Positions 48,129 through 57,667 are shown, counted from the first letter of the stretch. The stretch is 64,000 nt of DNA from an uncultured bacterium (GCA_949291545.1 CASEWB010000009.1:1-64000); one strand, 5' to 3'. Notes: generated from the letters alone by a model not told the origin. A program made the numbers and translations.

Positions 48129-50684
48129 CTATTCTTCCCAGCGGATAAACAGCGGCGTAAGCACATTGGGAATATCGTTGTTAAACGGCAGAATACGCAA
48201 GGCATAATCCTGGCGGCCGCTGTTAAGCGGAGACATAGACACCTCGTACAAGTAGGCGTCGCCGTCTTTGCCGGTGCAAGTCATATCAATAGCGTCTTCT
48301 TTCACGATGTCGCCCAACGTTCCGCGCTGGCCCAGGTAGAGCTCCACCTGGATATCTTCCGGCGCCAAGCTGCCCAGGACGACGCGGGCTTTAAAGTTTA
48401 CTTTATCACCCATCAAGATAGCCGTTTCCGGCTGCGGCGTAATATCCGTTACGTTTACGCGGTACCAATTTTCCGCAATTTTGCGCCGCCAGGCGGCCAC
48501 GGCTTCAGCTTTGCCGGGTTCATTTAAGATCAGCCCGTAGTTGTTGGCCGGAACATAGAATTTTTCGTAGTATTCCTTGACCATACGGTTGGTGTTAAAG
48601 AACGGGGCAATGTGCTTGATAGATTCTTTCATTAAAGAAACCCACGGCATAGAATATTCTGCGCCGTTTTCTTTGGCGTAGTAAGCGGGGGCGATGTCCT
48701 GTTCGATTAAGTTGTACAGCGCTTCGGATTCTACCGCGTCGCGTTCGGCGTCGGATTTATAGTTTTCCGCCCCGCCGATGGACCAACCAAAATCGCACGG
48801 GCCCACTTCGTCCCACCAGCCGTCCAAAATAGACAGCGCCAACGCACCGTTTAAAGCCGCTTTCATGCCGCTGGTGCCGCTGGCTTCCATCGGGCGGATA
48901 GGGTTATTGAGCCATACGTCCACCCCTTGCACCATATAGCGGGCGGTGTTCATATTGTAGTCTTCCACAAATACGATTTTGCCTTTAAAACGCGGGTCGT
49001 TTTGCGTAAGCGTGACAATCATTTTAATAAATTCTTTTCCCGCCGTATCCGCCGGGTGTGCTTTACCGGCGAAAACGAACTGCACCGGCCGCTGCGGGTT
49101 GTTGACGATTTTGTCCAAGCGGTTTAAATCTTTAAACAACAGCGTAGCGCGTTTGTAGGTGGCAAAGCGGCGGGCAAAACCGATGGTTAATAAATCGGGG
49201 CGCAGCACTTTGCTGGCTTTTTTGACGCTCATTACGTCCAAGCCTTGGCGGGTAAGCTGGCGTTTAATGCGGCTGCGCACCAAGTCAATCAGTTTGTTTT
49301 TGCGGATGGTGTGCACGTTCCACAATTCGGCGTCCGGAATATCCGTGATTTTATCCCAGATTTTGGTGTCGGAGGGGTCTACTTCGCCGCTTTGGTCGTT
49401 ATTAAACAAATATTTGCGGTATACTTCGTTGAGTTCGTGCGAAATCCACGAAGCGCTGTGGATACCGTTGGTGATGCTGGTTATCGGTACTTCACTGACC
49501 GGCAGGCCGGGCCACAGGTTGTGCCACATTTCGCGGCTGACGGCCCCGTGCAGCTTGGCCACCCCGTTGCAAAAAGCCGACAGTCGCAACGCGACCACCG
49601 TCATACAATAGGTGGCGGATTCCGGTTTTTCTTTGCCTAAGGCCAAAAATTCGTCCCAAGAAATACCCATTTCCCGCGCGTAAAAGTCCATATATTTGCG
49701 CACAAGAGCCGGGTCAAAGTGTTCGTTCCCGGCGATAACGGGCGTATGCGTGGTAAAGACGGAGGTCGCCCATACAATTTCGCGCGCTTGGGCGAAGGAA
49801 AGGTTCTTTTCCTTCATAATGTCAATAATGCGCTGGAACAGCAGGAACGCACTGTGCCCTTCGTTGATATGGTACACCGAGGGGTGGATTCCCATGGCGT
49901 TTAACGCTTTTACGCCGCCGATGCCCAACACTACTTCTTGGCGGATGCGGTTCTCGCGGTCGCCGCCGTAGAGCTTTTCGGTAATGGCGCGCTGGGAGGG
50001 GGTGTTTTCCTGCAGGTTGGTATCCAACAAATAAAGCGAGGTGCGCCCCACTGGTACGCGCCAAATGCAGGCTTTGACGGTTTCGTTGCCCAGCGGAATG
50101 TCTACGGTAATTTCTTTGCCGTCTTTCATTACGCGTTCCACGGGCATATGGGCCCAATCGTTATCGGGGTATTCTTCGTTCTGCCAGCCTTCGCGGTTAA
50201 GCACTTGCTGGACATAGCCTTGTTTGTAGAACAACCCCACACCGATAATCGGCATACCCAAGTCGCTGGCGGATTTCATATGGTCGCCCGCGAGCATCCC
50301 TAAGCCGCCGGAATAAATGGGCAGCCCTTCGCCGATACCGTATTCCATAGAGAAATACGCCGTTAAGAGGTTGCCGTTTTCGTGGCGGTGTTCGTGGTAC
50401 CAGGTGTGTTGGTTGTTTTTGTAGTTATAATAGGCTTCTTTTACTTTGTTTAAATTGTTGACGAAGTTTTCGTCCTTGCTCAGTTCTTCCAGGCGTTTCT
50501 GCGGTACGCAGCCTAAGAACCATTTCGGGTTGCGTTTGGCGGCCGTCCAAAGCTTCGGGTCTACTTGCACGAAAAGCAAAATGGCCTGCCAGTTCCAAGT
50601 GAACCACATATCATTGGCCAACTCTTCCAAAAATTTGATGTTTTCGGGCAGGTTGGGCTGTACGTTAAACGAATGGATTTTCAT
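48129..50684 (-). CDS. glgP: Alpha-glucan (glycogen/maltodextrin) phosphorylase
   Basis: The 851-residue enzyme (GT35) splits alpha-1,4-glucan with phosphate to glucose 1-phosphate. It has the early LANDMWFTWNWQAILLF segment of the short bacterial/archaeal type, EGHSAFLLFQRIIDIM, QFVFAGKAHPADTAGKEFIK and the pyridoxal-phosphate lysine in MEASGTSGMKAALNGALALS. The C-terminal 100 residues form an extra beta domain, as in this subfamily. GGGGAG precedes the ATG. No other glycogen genes are adjacent. Confidence 0.95.
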   Translation of the reverse strand: MKIHSFNVQPNLPENIKFLEELANDMWFTWNWQAILLFVQVDPKLWTAAKRNPKWFLGCVPQKRLEELSKDENFVNNLNKVKEAYYNYKNNQHTWYHEHRHENGNLLTAYFSMEYGIGEGLPIYSGGLGMLAGDHMKSASDLGMPIIGVGLFYKQGYVQQVLNREGWQNEEYPDNDWAHMPVERVMKDGKEITVDIPLGNETVKACIWRVPVGRTSLYLLDTNLQENTPSQRAITEKLYGGDRENRIRQEVVLGIGGVKALNAMGIHPSVYHINEGHSAFLLFQRIIDIMKEKNLSFAQAREIVWATSVFTTHTPVIAGNEHFDPALVRKYMDFYAREMGISWDEFLALGKEKPESATYCMTVVALRLSAFCNGVAKLHGAVSREMWHNLWPGLPVSEVPITSITNGIHSASWISHELNEVYRKYLFNNDQSGEVDPSDTKIWDKITDIPDAELWNVHTIRKNKLIDLVRSRIKRQLTRQGLDVMSVKKASKVLRPDLLTIGFARRFATYKRATLLFKDLNRLDKIVNNPQRPVQFVFAGKAHPADTAGKEFIKMIVTLTQNDPRFKGKIVFVEDYNMNTARYMVQGVDVWLNNPIRPMEASGTSGMKAALNGALALSILDGWWDEVGPCDFGWSIGGAENYKSDAERDAVESEALYNLIEQDIAPAYYAKENGAEYSMPWVSLMKESIKHIAPFFNTNRMVKEYYEKFYVPANNYGLILNEPGKAEAVAAWRRKIAENWYRVNVTDITPQPETAILMGDKVNFKARVVLGSLAPEDIQVELYLGQRGTLGDIVKEDAIDMTCTGKDGDAYLYEVSMSPLNSGRQDYALRILPFNNDIPNVLTPLFIRWEE

Positions 50685-50715
50685 AAATTCTCCCCTGTAT
50701 TTTTATATATAACAG

Positions 50716-50721
50716 ATTATA
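50716..50721 (-). promoter_or_regulatory. -10 box of glgP
   Basis: The minus strand has TTATATAATC, a perfect TATAAT about 32 bases before the glgP start. The -35 is not clear. Confidence 0.5.
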
Positions 50722-50756
50722 TAAAATTACTGCTTGGCTTGCCTTGTAAAAAGGGC

Positions 50757-50795
50757 GCAAAAAAGCCGATGCTCTTGGCAAGCATCGGCTTTTAT
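50757..50795 (-). terminator. Terminator after the DUF1646 gene
   Basis: AAAAGCCGATGCT pairs with AGCATCGGCTTTT, followed by Ts on the minus strand, just beyond the stop codon at 50808. Confidence 0.92.
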
Positions 50796-50807
50796 CAAAC
50801 AATGGTT

Positions 50808-51872
50808 TTACAGCGTAACGCTTAAAATGATGAAGTACGCAATCATCACTGCCGCGCCCAATCCTACAGCCGCTTTGGCCCATTCTTTGCTTTTAATGCC
50901 CAGTTTGGAGGCGCAAATAATGTTGGGAATGTTGCCGGGGATTAACATACCGCCGGAAACAATCAAGCTCATAAGCAGGAACGTCAGCGTGCGGGTGCTG
51001 ATATCGGGTGTGACTTCGATAGCCGCCAGGGTGGCGTTGTCCAGCACGGCGGAAAGGGTGTTAATCCAATACAGCCAGCTGGCCGACAAGTGGGAAATCG
51101 TCTGCATGGCAAGGGGTTTTAAGCCATCGCCCAAGAAGACCAACGCCATTACAAACAGGTACACTTTGGCCGCGCGGATTACAATGCTTTTAATGGAATG
51201 TTCGTCCGGGGCGGAGGCGTCGGCCGGTTTGGGGCCGGGGGCTTTTTGAATGGTTTTTTCGCGGATGGCGCTTGCTAGACCGGACATAAACACAATTCCA
51301 CCCAATACAAACCAACCTAAGTGGTCAATTAAAAAGAAAAAGTCGGCGTTGTGCGGTTCACCGGAGAGTTTGGATAACACAACCGTGCCCAGCGGTTCCC
51401 CAATGGACGTTAACACCGCGCCCATGCCAATAGAAAAACACGCATACACCACTAATTTTACGCGGCCTTTGCGTTCCAACGGCAGCATTACGGCCACTTC
51501 GGACAAAATGAGCGCCGCGATAATAGCAGTGATTAAACTGGAAGTAATGCCTAAAATAAAAACAATCAAAAACAAGGTCCAGCGCAGGCCCAGCACTTTT
51601 ACGGCTTTTTGCGTAAGTTTTTGAATGTTTTTGTTAAATTTGCGGAACAACAACCCGGCTACCAACACAGCCAATGTAATTTTAATCGGGTCTTCCAAGG
51701 CGGTCAGCACCAAGTGCCCGCTCCATACTTTAGATACGGTTACGGCGAATGCCCCGCAGAGAAATAAAAACGCTTCCAAATTTTCTTCCACTTTATGCAC
51801 GGTAAGCGGCAAAAACAGCACGACGGCAATCAGCAAAGAAAGAAGCGTCGTTTGCACGACGGAAAGTTCCAT
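50808..51872 (-). CDS. DUF1646 family membrane transporter
   Basis: The 354-residue protein has about ten hydrophobic segments and resembles DUF1646, a putative member of the ion transporter superfamily: LSEVAVMLPLERKGRVKLVV, GMGAVLTSIGEPLGTVVLSK, and the C-terminal LSAVLDNATLAAIEVTPDIS and SGGMLIPGNIPNIICASKLG (a conserved N-P-type motif of NhaD/arsB-like carriers). A cation or organic acid is the likely substrate; no specific one can be given. AGAGGTA precedes the start. Confidence 0.8.
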   Translation of the reverse strand: MELSVVQTTLLSLLIAVVLFLPLTVHKVEENLEAFLFLCGAFAVTVSKVWSGHLVLTALEDPIKITLAVLVAGLLFRKFNKNIQKLTQKAVKVLGLRWTLFLIVFILGITSSLITAIIAALILSEVAVMLPLERKGRVKLVVYACFSIGMGAVLTSIGEPLGTVVLSKLSGEPHNADFFFLIDHLGWFVLGGIVFMSGLASAIREKTIQKAPGPKPADASAPDEHSIKSIVIRAAKVYLFVMALVFLGDGLKPLAMQTISHLSASWLYWINTLSAVLDNATLAAIEVTPDISTRTLTFLLMSLIVSGGMLIPGNIPNIICASKLGIKSKEWAKAAVGLGAAVMIAYFIILSVTL

Positions 51873-51999
51873 GGATACCTCTTTTTGTTTATAAAATAAT
51901 CAGGCAATCCTGTATAGGACTATACTTTAATTATATAAAAATGCGTGCGGAAAACGGCTTTTTACGAGGGAGAATAAATATGATAAAATAAATATATAA

Positions 52000-52073
52000 G
52001 TCCCGTTCGTCTAGTGGTCCAGGACGCCGCCCTCTCAAGGCGGAGATCACGAGTTCGAATCTCGTACGGGACG
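52000..52073 (+). tRNA. tRNA-Glu (CTC)
   Basis: Acceptor stem GTCCCGT/ACGGGAC with discriminator G, D arm with AGTGGTCCAGGAC, anticodon stem CCGCC/GGCGG with loop CTCTCAA (anticodon CTC) and T arm CGAG-TTCGAAT-CTCG are all seen. It is 74 bases long and CCA is not encoded. A terminator follows. Confidence 0.95.
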
Positions 52074-52085
52074 TTTTTCCTTTTT

Positions 52086-52111
52086 AGCCCCCGCTTTAAG
52101 CGGGGTTTTTT
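52086..52111 (+). terminator. Terminator after tRNA-Glu
   Basis: CCCCGC pairs with GCGGGG around TTTAA, followed by TTTTTT. Confidence 0.9.
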
Positions 52112-52123
52112 GTGCACTAAAAC

Positions 52124-52153
52124 AAACGGCCCGCGGTTTAGCGGGCCGTTTTT
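52124..52153 (-). terminator. Terminator of the autotransporter gene
   Basis: AAACGGCCCGC and GCGGGCCGTTT form the stem; the minus strand ends in TTTGTTTT. It lies 18 bases beyond the autotransporter stop codon and may act both ways. Confidence 0.88.
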
Positions 52154-52170
52154 GCAGGGCGTATGAAAAA

Positions 52171-55149
52171 TTAAAAGCGCAGGGCGGCGTCCAATTTCAC
52201 ACCCCAGCCGTCCATTTGCCCGCCTTGCACAAATCCCGCCAGGCGCGCCAATACGCCTTGTTCGGGGCGCTGGTAGCTAAGCCCCAAACTTACCCGCCCC
52301 GTGCTGCCGCGCAGGGAAAGCCCGTCCACGCGGTGCGCTTCGATAGTGGCGGAACCTTTGGCATTAAATTCGTGCAGCCACTGGGCTTGCAAATCCGGGG
52401 TGAACGCGCCAAAAGCCAAGGCGTGCGGGGTGTAAGTTACGCCTAGCGTGCTAAGCAGGCTGTCGCTGCCGTGCAAGTAAATTGCTTCGCCCAGGTTGTC
52501 GGTTAAGCGGTCCCCTTCCAGGTGCGTCCAGCGCAGGCGTGCTTCGGCGGACAGGTCTTGCCAAAAAGTATATTGGGCCGAAGCTTGCAGCGAAGTAAAC
52601 ACGCTTTCATAATCAAACGAAGCGCCCGTTTCTTCCGAGCCGCCGTAGCTGGTGCTTTGCCAGCCGATGCGGGCATCGGCGCCCAGCTGCAGGTTTTCCA
52701 CGCCGTTCCACGCACCGAACACGCCACCCGCCCAAGAGGACGCATAGCTTTCCGCCCGGACGGGGGAGGTGTGGTAGTCCCCATAGGCGTAGCGGGCATA
52801 AAAACCACCCAACCAGTTGCCGGTTTTGGCATACAAGCCGCCTAATACGGTGGTGGCGTTCAAATCGACACTGCTTCCGGTTTCGTGTGTTACGTTTTCG
52901 TAGCTGCTTTGCATAAACGAACCGGTTTCCTGCTCGCTTTGCCAGGCGGAATGGACGGCATCAGTCAGCAAATTATCCCCGGCATTGGCCAATGCCAGGG
53001 CAGCCATATTGGTTTGAACATAAGTTTTGGCCCGTTCGGCGGAAAAGCCCCCCGCCAACAGCCAACCGGTAAGCCCGCTGGCTTGGGCCTGCGGCGTTAA
53101 AGAATAGGTGTAAACGCCCGAATTGGGGGCATGCAGCGAAAAATTGGAATTTTCGTCCGGTGTTTGGATAATCACGCGGCCGTCTACATCGCTGATGCCT
53201 TGCACATATACTTCCCCTTGGGCCACATTTTGGGCAAAGGTGACGGACGTATCCGCCCCAGAAATAATATAAGGCTTATCAAACCCGTCCAGGCTTAAGG
53301 CCTGGTCACTTTGGAAGTTAAGCAACGTCAGCTGATTGTTCCCGCCGTTCCCGCCGTAAATGGTGCCTAAAACGCTGCTCTGGCCCGAAAGCGTGACGGT
53401 GTTATTTCCGCCTTGCTCGGCGGAGGAGGCGTATACGTCCCCGCTAACGGTGGTGTTTTGCAAAATCACTTCGTTTTGGGACGCGGAAGAGTGAACCCCT
53501 TCTGCCAGGGCGCCGTATACATTGCCCGTGATTTGCGTGTTTGCCAGCCAAACGCGGTTGTTATTGGCGGTGGTGTAGTCCCCTTGGGCGCTCCCGCCGT
53601 ATACATTGCCGGTAAGGGTGGAAGAGTCCAGGTGCACCAAATTAGACGAGGCCGAAGAAAACGTGTCGTCTGTGATACCGTCCGGGTTGATATCGTCTTT
53701 GGTGGACACTAATCCGCCGTAAACATCGCCGGTTAATTGGCTGGCCGCGGCGGAAACCGTGTTGCCGTCTGCCTGGTACCCAATGGAAAAGTTTTGCTGC
53801 CCTTCTGCTGTAAGGGTTTGGCGTTCGTTTTCGGCCCAGCCGCCGGCCAAGATGGCGGCGGTTACTTCGGAGTCCGTAATGTCTACCGCATTGTAGTTGG
53901 CCCAGCCGCTAAAGTTTTTGGCGGCGGCTATATGGGCCGAACTGTTGCCAGCGGAAGAACCGGAAATGGAAAGCGTGTTGTTTTCCGCTGCGGTTTGGAC
54001 GGTGTTCCAATCTACGGTAGTATCGCTGGTTTGCACCCGGGCGTTGGAAACATGCGCCCCGTACACATCGCCTTGGGCCACGGAACCGCCGGCTAAGACC
54101 ACTTGGTTGCCGTAAGCCTGCACACTGTGGCTTTGGGCCCCATAGATGTTCCCCGAAGCGGAGGAATTATTGTACAGCAAGACGCTGTTGTTATTGGCGG
54201 TATTTTCAATGGTGGCGGGTTGCGAACCGGAATAAAAAATATCCTGCCCGAACGAAACGCCGTATAAGTTGTCCGCAGAGGAGTTGACCAGGGTAATGCG
54301 GTTGCCGTTGGTAGTTAAACCGCCGTATGCGCCGATAGCGTCGTTAATTTGGGAGGCAGAAACCGTAATGCTGTTATTGTCCACCGTCAGCGGGTCCTTG
54401 ATAGAAGGGTTCCAGTTGGCTCCCAGGCTGCCGGCGCCCACCAATAAGCCGGTTACTTGGGCGTCCGTTACGGTAATGGAATTATCGTGCAGGTGGGTAG
54501 CTTCCAAATAAGGAGAATAAGCCGCCATCAAGTTGTTGCCAATCACGCTGTTATTGCCCGATACAATAATTTGGTTCCCGGCGGCTTCCCCATTGGCCAC
54601 CATGCCCCCGTAAGTAGTGTAGAAAGACGACTCGGGCGTGAGGTCCCCGGCTGTTTTGACCGTATCGGACGCCATGCTGGAAAGGACATAAGTGTCGTTT
54701 CCTTGGTCGTCGTAGCGGTGCTCCGCCTGGTAAGAAGAGAGAGTAGTCATTTCTTGCAAGGCGGCGCCTTCGTTTACCTTGGATTGAGTGATTTGGACAA
54801 TGTTTTGGTTGGCTTGCGTACCATAGGTGGATTGACCGGCAATAATATTGCGGTTGACGGTGGAGTCTGTAATTTCAATACGGTTTTGGCTGGCGCTTGC
54901 GTACACGGCCCAGCCGCCGACCACTTGGGAATTATGCAGCGGGCTGTTGTTGTTTTGAATGGTGCTGTTTGTAATGATGACCGTGTTGCCGTCAGCCGTT
55001 TGTTGGCCGTGTCCGGCGATTACCTCTTCGGCCCCGGCTACTGTTTGGCCGTCATACGTCAGTGTATGGTTGCTGTCGTTATCGGGCAAGGCTCCGGCAG
55101 GCAGAGCCCATAATAAAAAACTGGCTATCAACGCAGAGTGTATTTTCAT
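52171..55149 (-). CDS. Autotransporter with repetitive passenger
   Basis: The 992-residue protein has a signal peptide (MKIHSALIASFLLWALPAGA), a passenger of about 700 residues and a C-terminal beta-barrel of about 270 residues ending in phenylalanine (GVKLDAALRF), the type Va secretion layout. The passenger has over fifteen imperfect repeats of 25-40 residues. A typical unit has an Asn, a short V/I strand, an Ser/Thr-rich turn and a GDVYGG or GNIYGA motif; it should fold as a beta-solenoid. No protease or lipase motif is seen, so adhesion or surface coating is likely. AAGGAGAAACC precedes the ATG. Confidence 0.9.
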   Translation of the reverse strand: MKIHSALIASFLLWALPAGALPDNDSNHTLTYDGQTVAGAEEVIAGHGQQTADGNTVIITNSTIQNNNSPLHNSQVVGGWAVYASASQNRIEITDSTVNRNIIAGQSTYGTQANQNIVQITQSKVNEGAALQEMTTLSSYQAEHRYDDQGNDTYVLSSMASDTVKTAGDLTPESSFYTTYGGMVANGEAAGNQIIVSGNNSVIGNNLMAAYSPYLEATHLHDNSITVTDAQVTGLLVGAGSLGANWNPSIKDPLTVDNNSITVSASQINDAIGAYGGLTTNGNRITLVNSSADNLYGVSFGQDIFYSGSQPATIENTANNNSVLLYNNSSASGNIYGAQSHSVQAYGNQVVLAGGSVAQGDVYGAHVSNARVQTSDTTVDWNTVQTAAENNTLSISGSSAGNSSAHIAAAKNFSGWANYNAVDITDSEVTAAILAGGWAENERQTLTAEGQQNFSIGYQADGNTVSAAASQLTGDVYGGLVSTKDDINPDGITDDTFSSASSNLVHLDSSTLTGNVYGGSAQGDYTTANNNRVWLANTQITGNVYGALAEGVHSSASQNEVILQNTTVSGDVYASSAEQGGNNTVTLSGQSSVLGTIYGGNGGNNQLTLLNFQSDQALSLDGFDKPYIISGADTSVTFAQNVAQGEVYVQGISDVDGRVIIQTPDENSNFSLHAPNSGVYTYSLTPQAQASGLTGWLLAGGFSAERAKTYVQTNMAALALANAGDNLLTDAVHSAWQSEQETGSFMQSSYENVTHETGSSVDLNATTVLGGLYAKTGNWLGGFYARYAYGDYHTSPVRAESYASSWAGGVFGAWNGVENLQLGADARIGWQSTSYGGSEETGASFDYESVFTSLQASAQYTFWQDLSAEARLRWTHLEGDRLTDNLGEAIYLHGSDSLLSTLGVTYTPHALAFGAFTPDLQAQWLHEFNAKGSATIEAHRVDGLSLRGSTGRVSLGLSYQRPEQGVLARLAGFVQGGQMDGWGVKLDAALRF
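53350..55010 (-). repeat. Repeat region of the autotransporter passenger
   Basis: Within the gene, repeated units carry NxVxLxxSxxxGxVYG-like blocks, for example NLVHLDSSTLTGNVYGG, NRVWLANTQITGNVYGA and NEVILQNTTVSGDVYAS. The DNA is not strictly repeated, so the units have diverged. It is a protein repeat, not a CRISPR. Confidence 0.8.
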
Positions 55150-55173
55150 TGGTTTCTCCTTGGGTGATGCTCT

Positions 55174-55179
55174 ATTATA
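55174..55179 (-). promoter_or_regulatory. -10 box of the autotransporter gene
   Basis: The minus strand has ACTTATAATAGAG, with TATAAT 25 bases before the ATG. The -35 (TGTTCG at 17 bp) is weak. Confidence 0.5.
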
Positions 55180-55202
55180 AGTTTTCTGGACGTTTGCGAA
55201 CA

Positions 55203-55263
55203 GAGGGAAAATATAACTAGTTTCCCCTGTGCCTGCCCAACCGCCTTTTGGAGCGGGGCAGGC
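55203..55263. repeat. Two inverted repeats between the autotransporter and ychF
   Basis: GGGAAA and TTTCCC pair across ATATAACTAG (near 55205-55227), and GCCTGCCC (55231-55238) pairs with GGGCAGGC (55256-55263). They lie between divergent genes, so are not terminators of either; they could be operators or insulator-like hairpins. Confidence 0.45.
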
Positions 55264-55280
55264 GTGGCCGGGGGCAATGT

Positions 55281-55313
55281 AAAATGGTAAAATATATATA
55301 ATTATTCCATTTT
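55281..55313 (+). promoter_or_regulatory. ychF promoter region with inverted repeat
   Basis: TATAAT (55297-55302) is centred between AAAATGG (55281-55287) and CCATTTT (55307-55313), a 7-bp inverted repeat. No clear -35. The ATG follows at 55341 behind AAGGAG. Confidence 0.45.
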
Positions 55314-55340
55314 ATCATTAGTCCCAAGGAGTTTTCGTAT

Positions 55341-56414
55341 ATGGAAATTGGTATCGTCGGCTTGCCTAACGTAGGCAAATCCACCCTTTTTAACGCGCTT
55401 ACTTGCGCAGGCGCGGAAGCAAGCAACTATCCGTTCTGCACCATTGAACCCAACGTCGGCATTGTGCCGATACCGGACAAACGCCTCGATAAACTGTTTG
55501 AAATGTTCAAACCGCCCAAGAAGACGGCCGCATTCATTAAATTTGTGGATATTGCCGGTATCGTCAAAGGCGCCAGCCAAGGGGAAGGATTGGGCAACAA
55601 ATTTTTGGCCAATATCCGCGAGGTGGACGCCATTATCCATGTGGTACGCTTGTTTGACGACGATAATGTAACCCATGTAATGAACTCCGTAGACCCCTTG
55701 CGCGATATTGAAATTATCAATACCGAACTGATGCTGGCCGATTTGGAAACCGCTACCAAAGTTTGCGACCGTTTGGGTTCCAACGCCAAAAGCGGCAAGA
55801 AGGACGCCGTGGCCGCGTGGGAACGCATGAAAGAAATCAAAGCCGCGCTGGAAAACGGCAAACCCGTCAGCTCGCTGGGGCTGGAGCCGGAGGAACTGAA
55901 AGATTACCAATTTTTGACGGCCAAACCCGTACTGTATGTGGGCAACAATTCCGAAAAACGCAACGTGGAAAACGCCGAAAAAGTGGCCAAATACGCGCAA
56001 GCAAACGGCGCCGGCTTTGTGGAACTGTGCGTAAAGTTTGAAGCCGACATTGCCGAATTTTCCGAAGAAGAAAAGAAAGCCTTCCTGGCCGAAACCGGGA
56101 GCGACTACACCGGGCTCGAAAAAATTGTGCGCGAAGGCATGAAACTTTTGAACCTGTGCACTTATTTTACCGCCGGAGAAGAAGTGGAAGTGCGCAGCTG
56201 GCTTATTCCCGTGGGCTGCACCGCGCCGCAGGCGGCGGGCAAAATCCACAGCGATTTTGAAAAAGGCTTTATCCGCGCCGACGTGTACACCTTTGACGAC
56301 CTGGCCAAATACGGCAGCGAAAAAGCCCTCCGCGAGCATGGTTTAATCCGCTCCGAAGGCAAAGACTATATCGTAAAGGACGGCGACGTTTGCCTGTTTA
56401 AAATCAATGCCTAA
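55341..56414 (+). CDS. ychF: Redox-regulated ATPase YchF (Obg-like GTPase family)
   Basis: The 357-residue protein begins MEIGIVGLPNVGKSTLFNAL (P-loop), has the FVDIAGIVKGASQGEGLGNK switch II region, and ends with the TGS domain (FITADVYTFDDL-type sequence, here IRADVYTFDDLAKYGSEKAL). YchF prefers ATP and binds ribosomes in stress responses. It is about five residues shorter than E. coli YchF. Its last eight bases overlap the next gene. Confidence 0.97.
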   Translation: MEIGIVGLPNVGKSTLFNALTCAGAEASNYPFCTIEPNVGIVPIPDKRLDKLFEMFKPPKKTAAFIKFVDIAGIVKGASQGEGLGNKFLANIREVDAIIHVVRLFDDDNVTHVMNSVDPLRDIEIINTELMLADLETATKVCDRLGSNAKSGKKDAVAAWERMKEIKAALENGKPVSSLGLEPEELKDYQFLTAKPVLYVGNNSEKRNVENAEKVAKYAQANGAGFVELCVKFEADIAEFSEEEKKAFLAETGSDYTGLEKIVREGMKLLNLCTYFTAGEEVEVRSWLIPVGCTAPQAAGKIHSDFEKGFIRADVYTFDDLAKYGSEKALREHGLIRSEGKDYIVKDGDVCLFKINA

Positions 56415-57627
56415 TATTACTTGCAAACATTTTGGTCAATGCGGCGGCTGTGCGTTATTGAACCTGCCTTATGAGGAACAGGTAGCCAAAAAACGCGCCA
56501 AACTGCAGGAAACACTGAAAGATTTTTGGAGCGGGGACATTCCCGTCACGGTGACGGACGACCCTAAAAACTTCCGCAACAAAGTGGAACTGGGCTTTTG
56601 CCACCAGGTTAAATGGCGCGGCGATTACGACAAAAAAGACCCCGCCAACAAAACCCGCCCGCTGGAGTTTGAAAGCACCTTGGGCTTTAAATTAAAAGGC
56701 CGCTGGGACCGCGCGGTGGATATTACCGAGTGCGCCCTGTTTAACGATAAGTTAATCCCGCTGTTGGACGCTATCCGCGCGTGGGCTAAAACCGAAAATT
56801 TGGAATATTACGACCAGCGCAAACACACCGGCGTTCTGCGCCATTTGATGGTGCGTGAAGGCAAAAACACCGGCGAAGAAATTGTGGTGTTGTTTGTAAC
56901 GGACGATTTTAACGAAAAAACCTTTGTGCACGCGGTGGAAAACGTATTGCCGCAGGCCAATATTATGGCGGCCGTCAATACCGGCCTGGCCGACACGGCC
57001 GCGCCCGAATCCCTGCGGGTGCTGAAAGGCAAAGACCATATTTTTGAAAAAATCATTTTAACGGGAGCAGACGGCAAAACCGAGCGGGAAGTAACGTTTA
57101 AACTTTCCCCGCAGTCGTTTTTTCAAACCAATACCCGCACCGCGCAAAAAATGTATTCCCGCGTGCGCGCCTTGGTAAAAAAATTGGCTCCCAAACGCAT
57201 TTACGATTTGTACGGCGGCGCGGGCAGTTTTTCGCTTTCGTGCGCCGACTTGTGCGAAAAGAGTATCTGCGTGGAAAGCGTAGCCCCGGCCGTGTACAAC
57301 GGGATTGAAAACGCCAAAATAAACGGCGTGGACAACGTGCAGTTTTTCTGCTCCAAAGTGGAAGATTTTGTAAAACAACAGCCCATCGAACGCAAAAACG
57401 CACTAATTATTCTGGACCCGCCCCGCGGCGGTATGCACCCCAAGGCGGCCAAAGCGGTGGCCGAATCGGGCGTGGAAAACGTACTGTATATTTCCTGCAA
57501 CCCCGTTACGCTGGCGGCGGATTTAAAAATCCTGGCGCCGCATTACGATATTTTGCAGGTGGAAGCGTTTGACTTTTTCCCGCACAGCGAACATATCGAA
57601 ACGTTCGTACAGCTTAAACTGAAATAA
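56407..57627 (+). CDS. 23S rRNA (uracil-5-)-methyltransferase, RumA/TrmA family
   Basis: The 406-residue enzyme starts with an iron-sulfur site (Cys6, Cys12, Cys15 in TCKHFGQCGGCALL, the fourth later in ITECALF), then has the methyltransferase domain with RIYDLYGGAGSFSLSCADLC, IILDPPRGGMHPKAAKAVAE and the catalytic cysteine in VLYISCNPVTLAADL. There is no N-terminal TRAM domain, unlike E. coli RlmD. The target uridine cannot be told apart by eye from the RlmC/RlmD choices. It starts inside the end of ychF. Confidence 0.92.
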   Translation: MPNITCKHFGQCGGCALLNLPYEEQVAKKRAKLQETLKDFWSGDIPVTVTDDPKNFRNKVELGFCHQVKWRGDYDKKDPANKTRPLEFESTLGFKLKGRWDRAVDITECALFNDKLIPLLDAIRAWAKTENLEYYDQRKHTGVLRHLMVREGKNTGEEIVVLFVTDDFNEKTFVHAVENVLPQANIMAAVNTGLADTAAPESLRVLKGKDHIFEKIILTGADGKTEREVTFKLSPQSFFQTNTRTAQKMYSRVRALVKKLAPKRIYDLYGGAGSFSLSCADLCEKSICVESVAPAVYNGIENAKINGVDNVQFFCSKVEDFVKQQPIERKNALIILDPPRGGMHPKAAKAVAESGVENVLYISCNPVTLAADLKILAPHYDILQVEAFDFFPHSEHIETFVQLKLK

Positions 57628-57667
57628 TCTTTTTCTCGGGCGAGACATTGCCCCGCAAATTCAGCCA

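Noticed and set aside
53350-55010. Repeated units in the autotransporter gene as a possible CRISPR-like array.
   Set aside because: The repeats are in frame, diverged at DNA level and encode a regular protein repeat; no cas genes are present.
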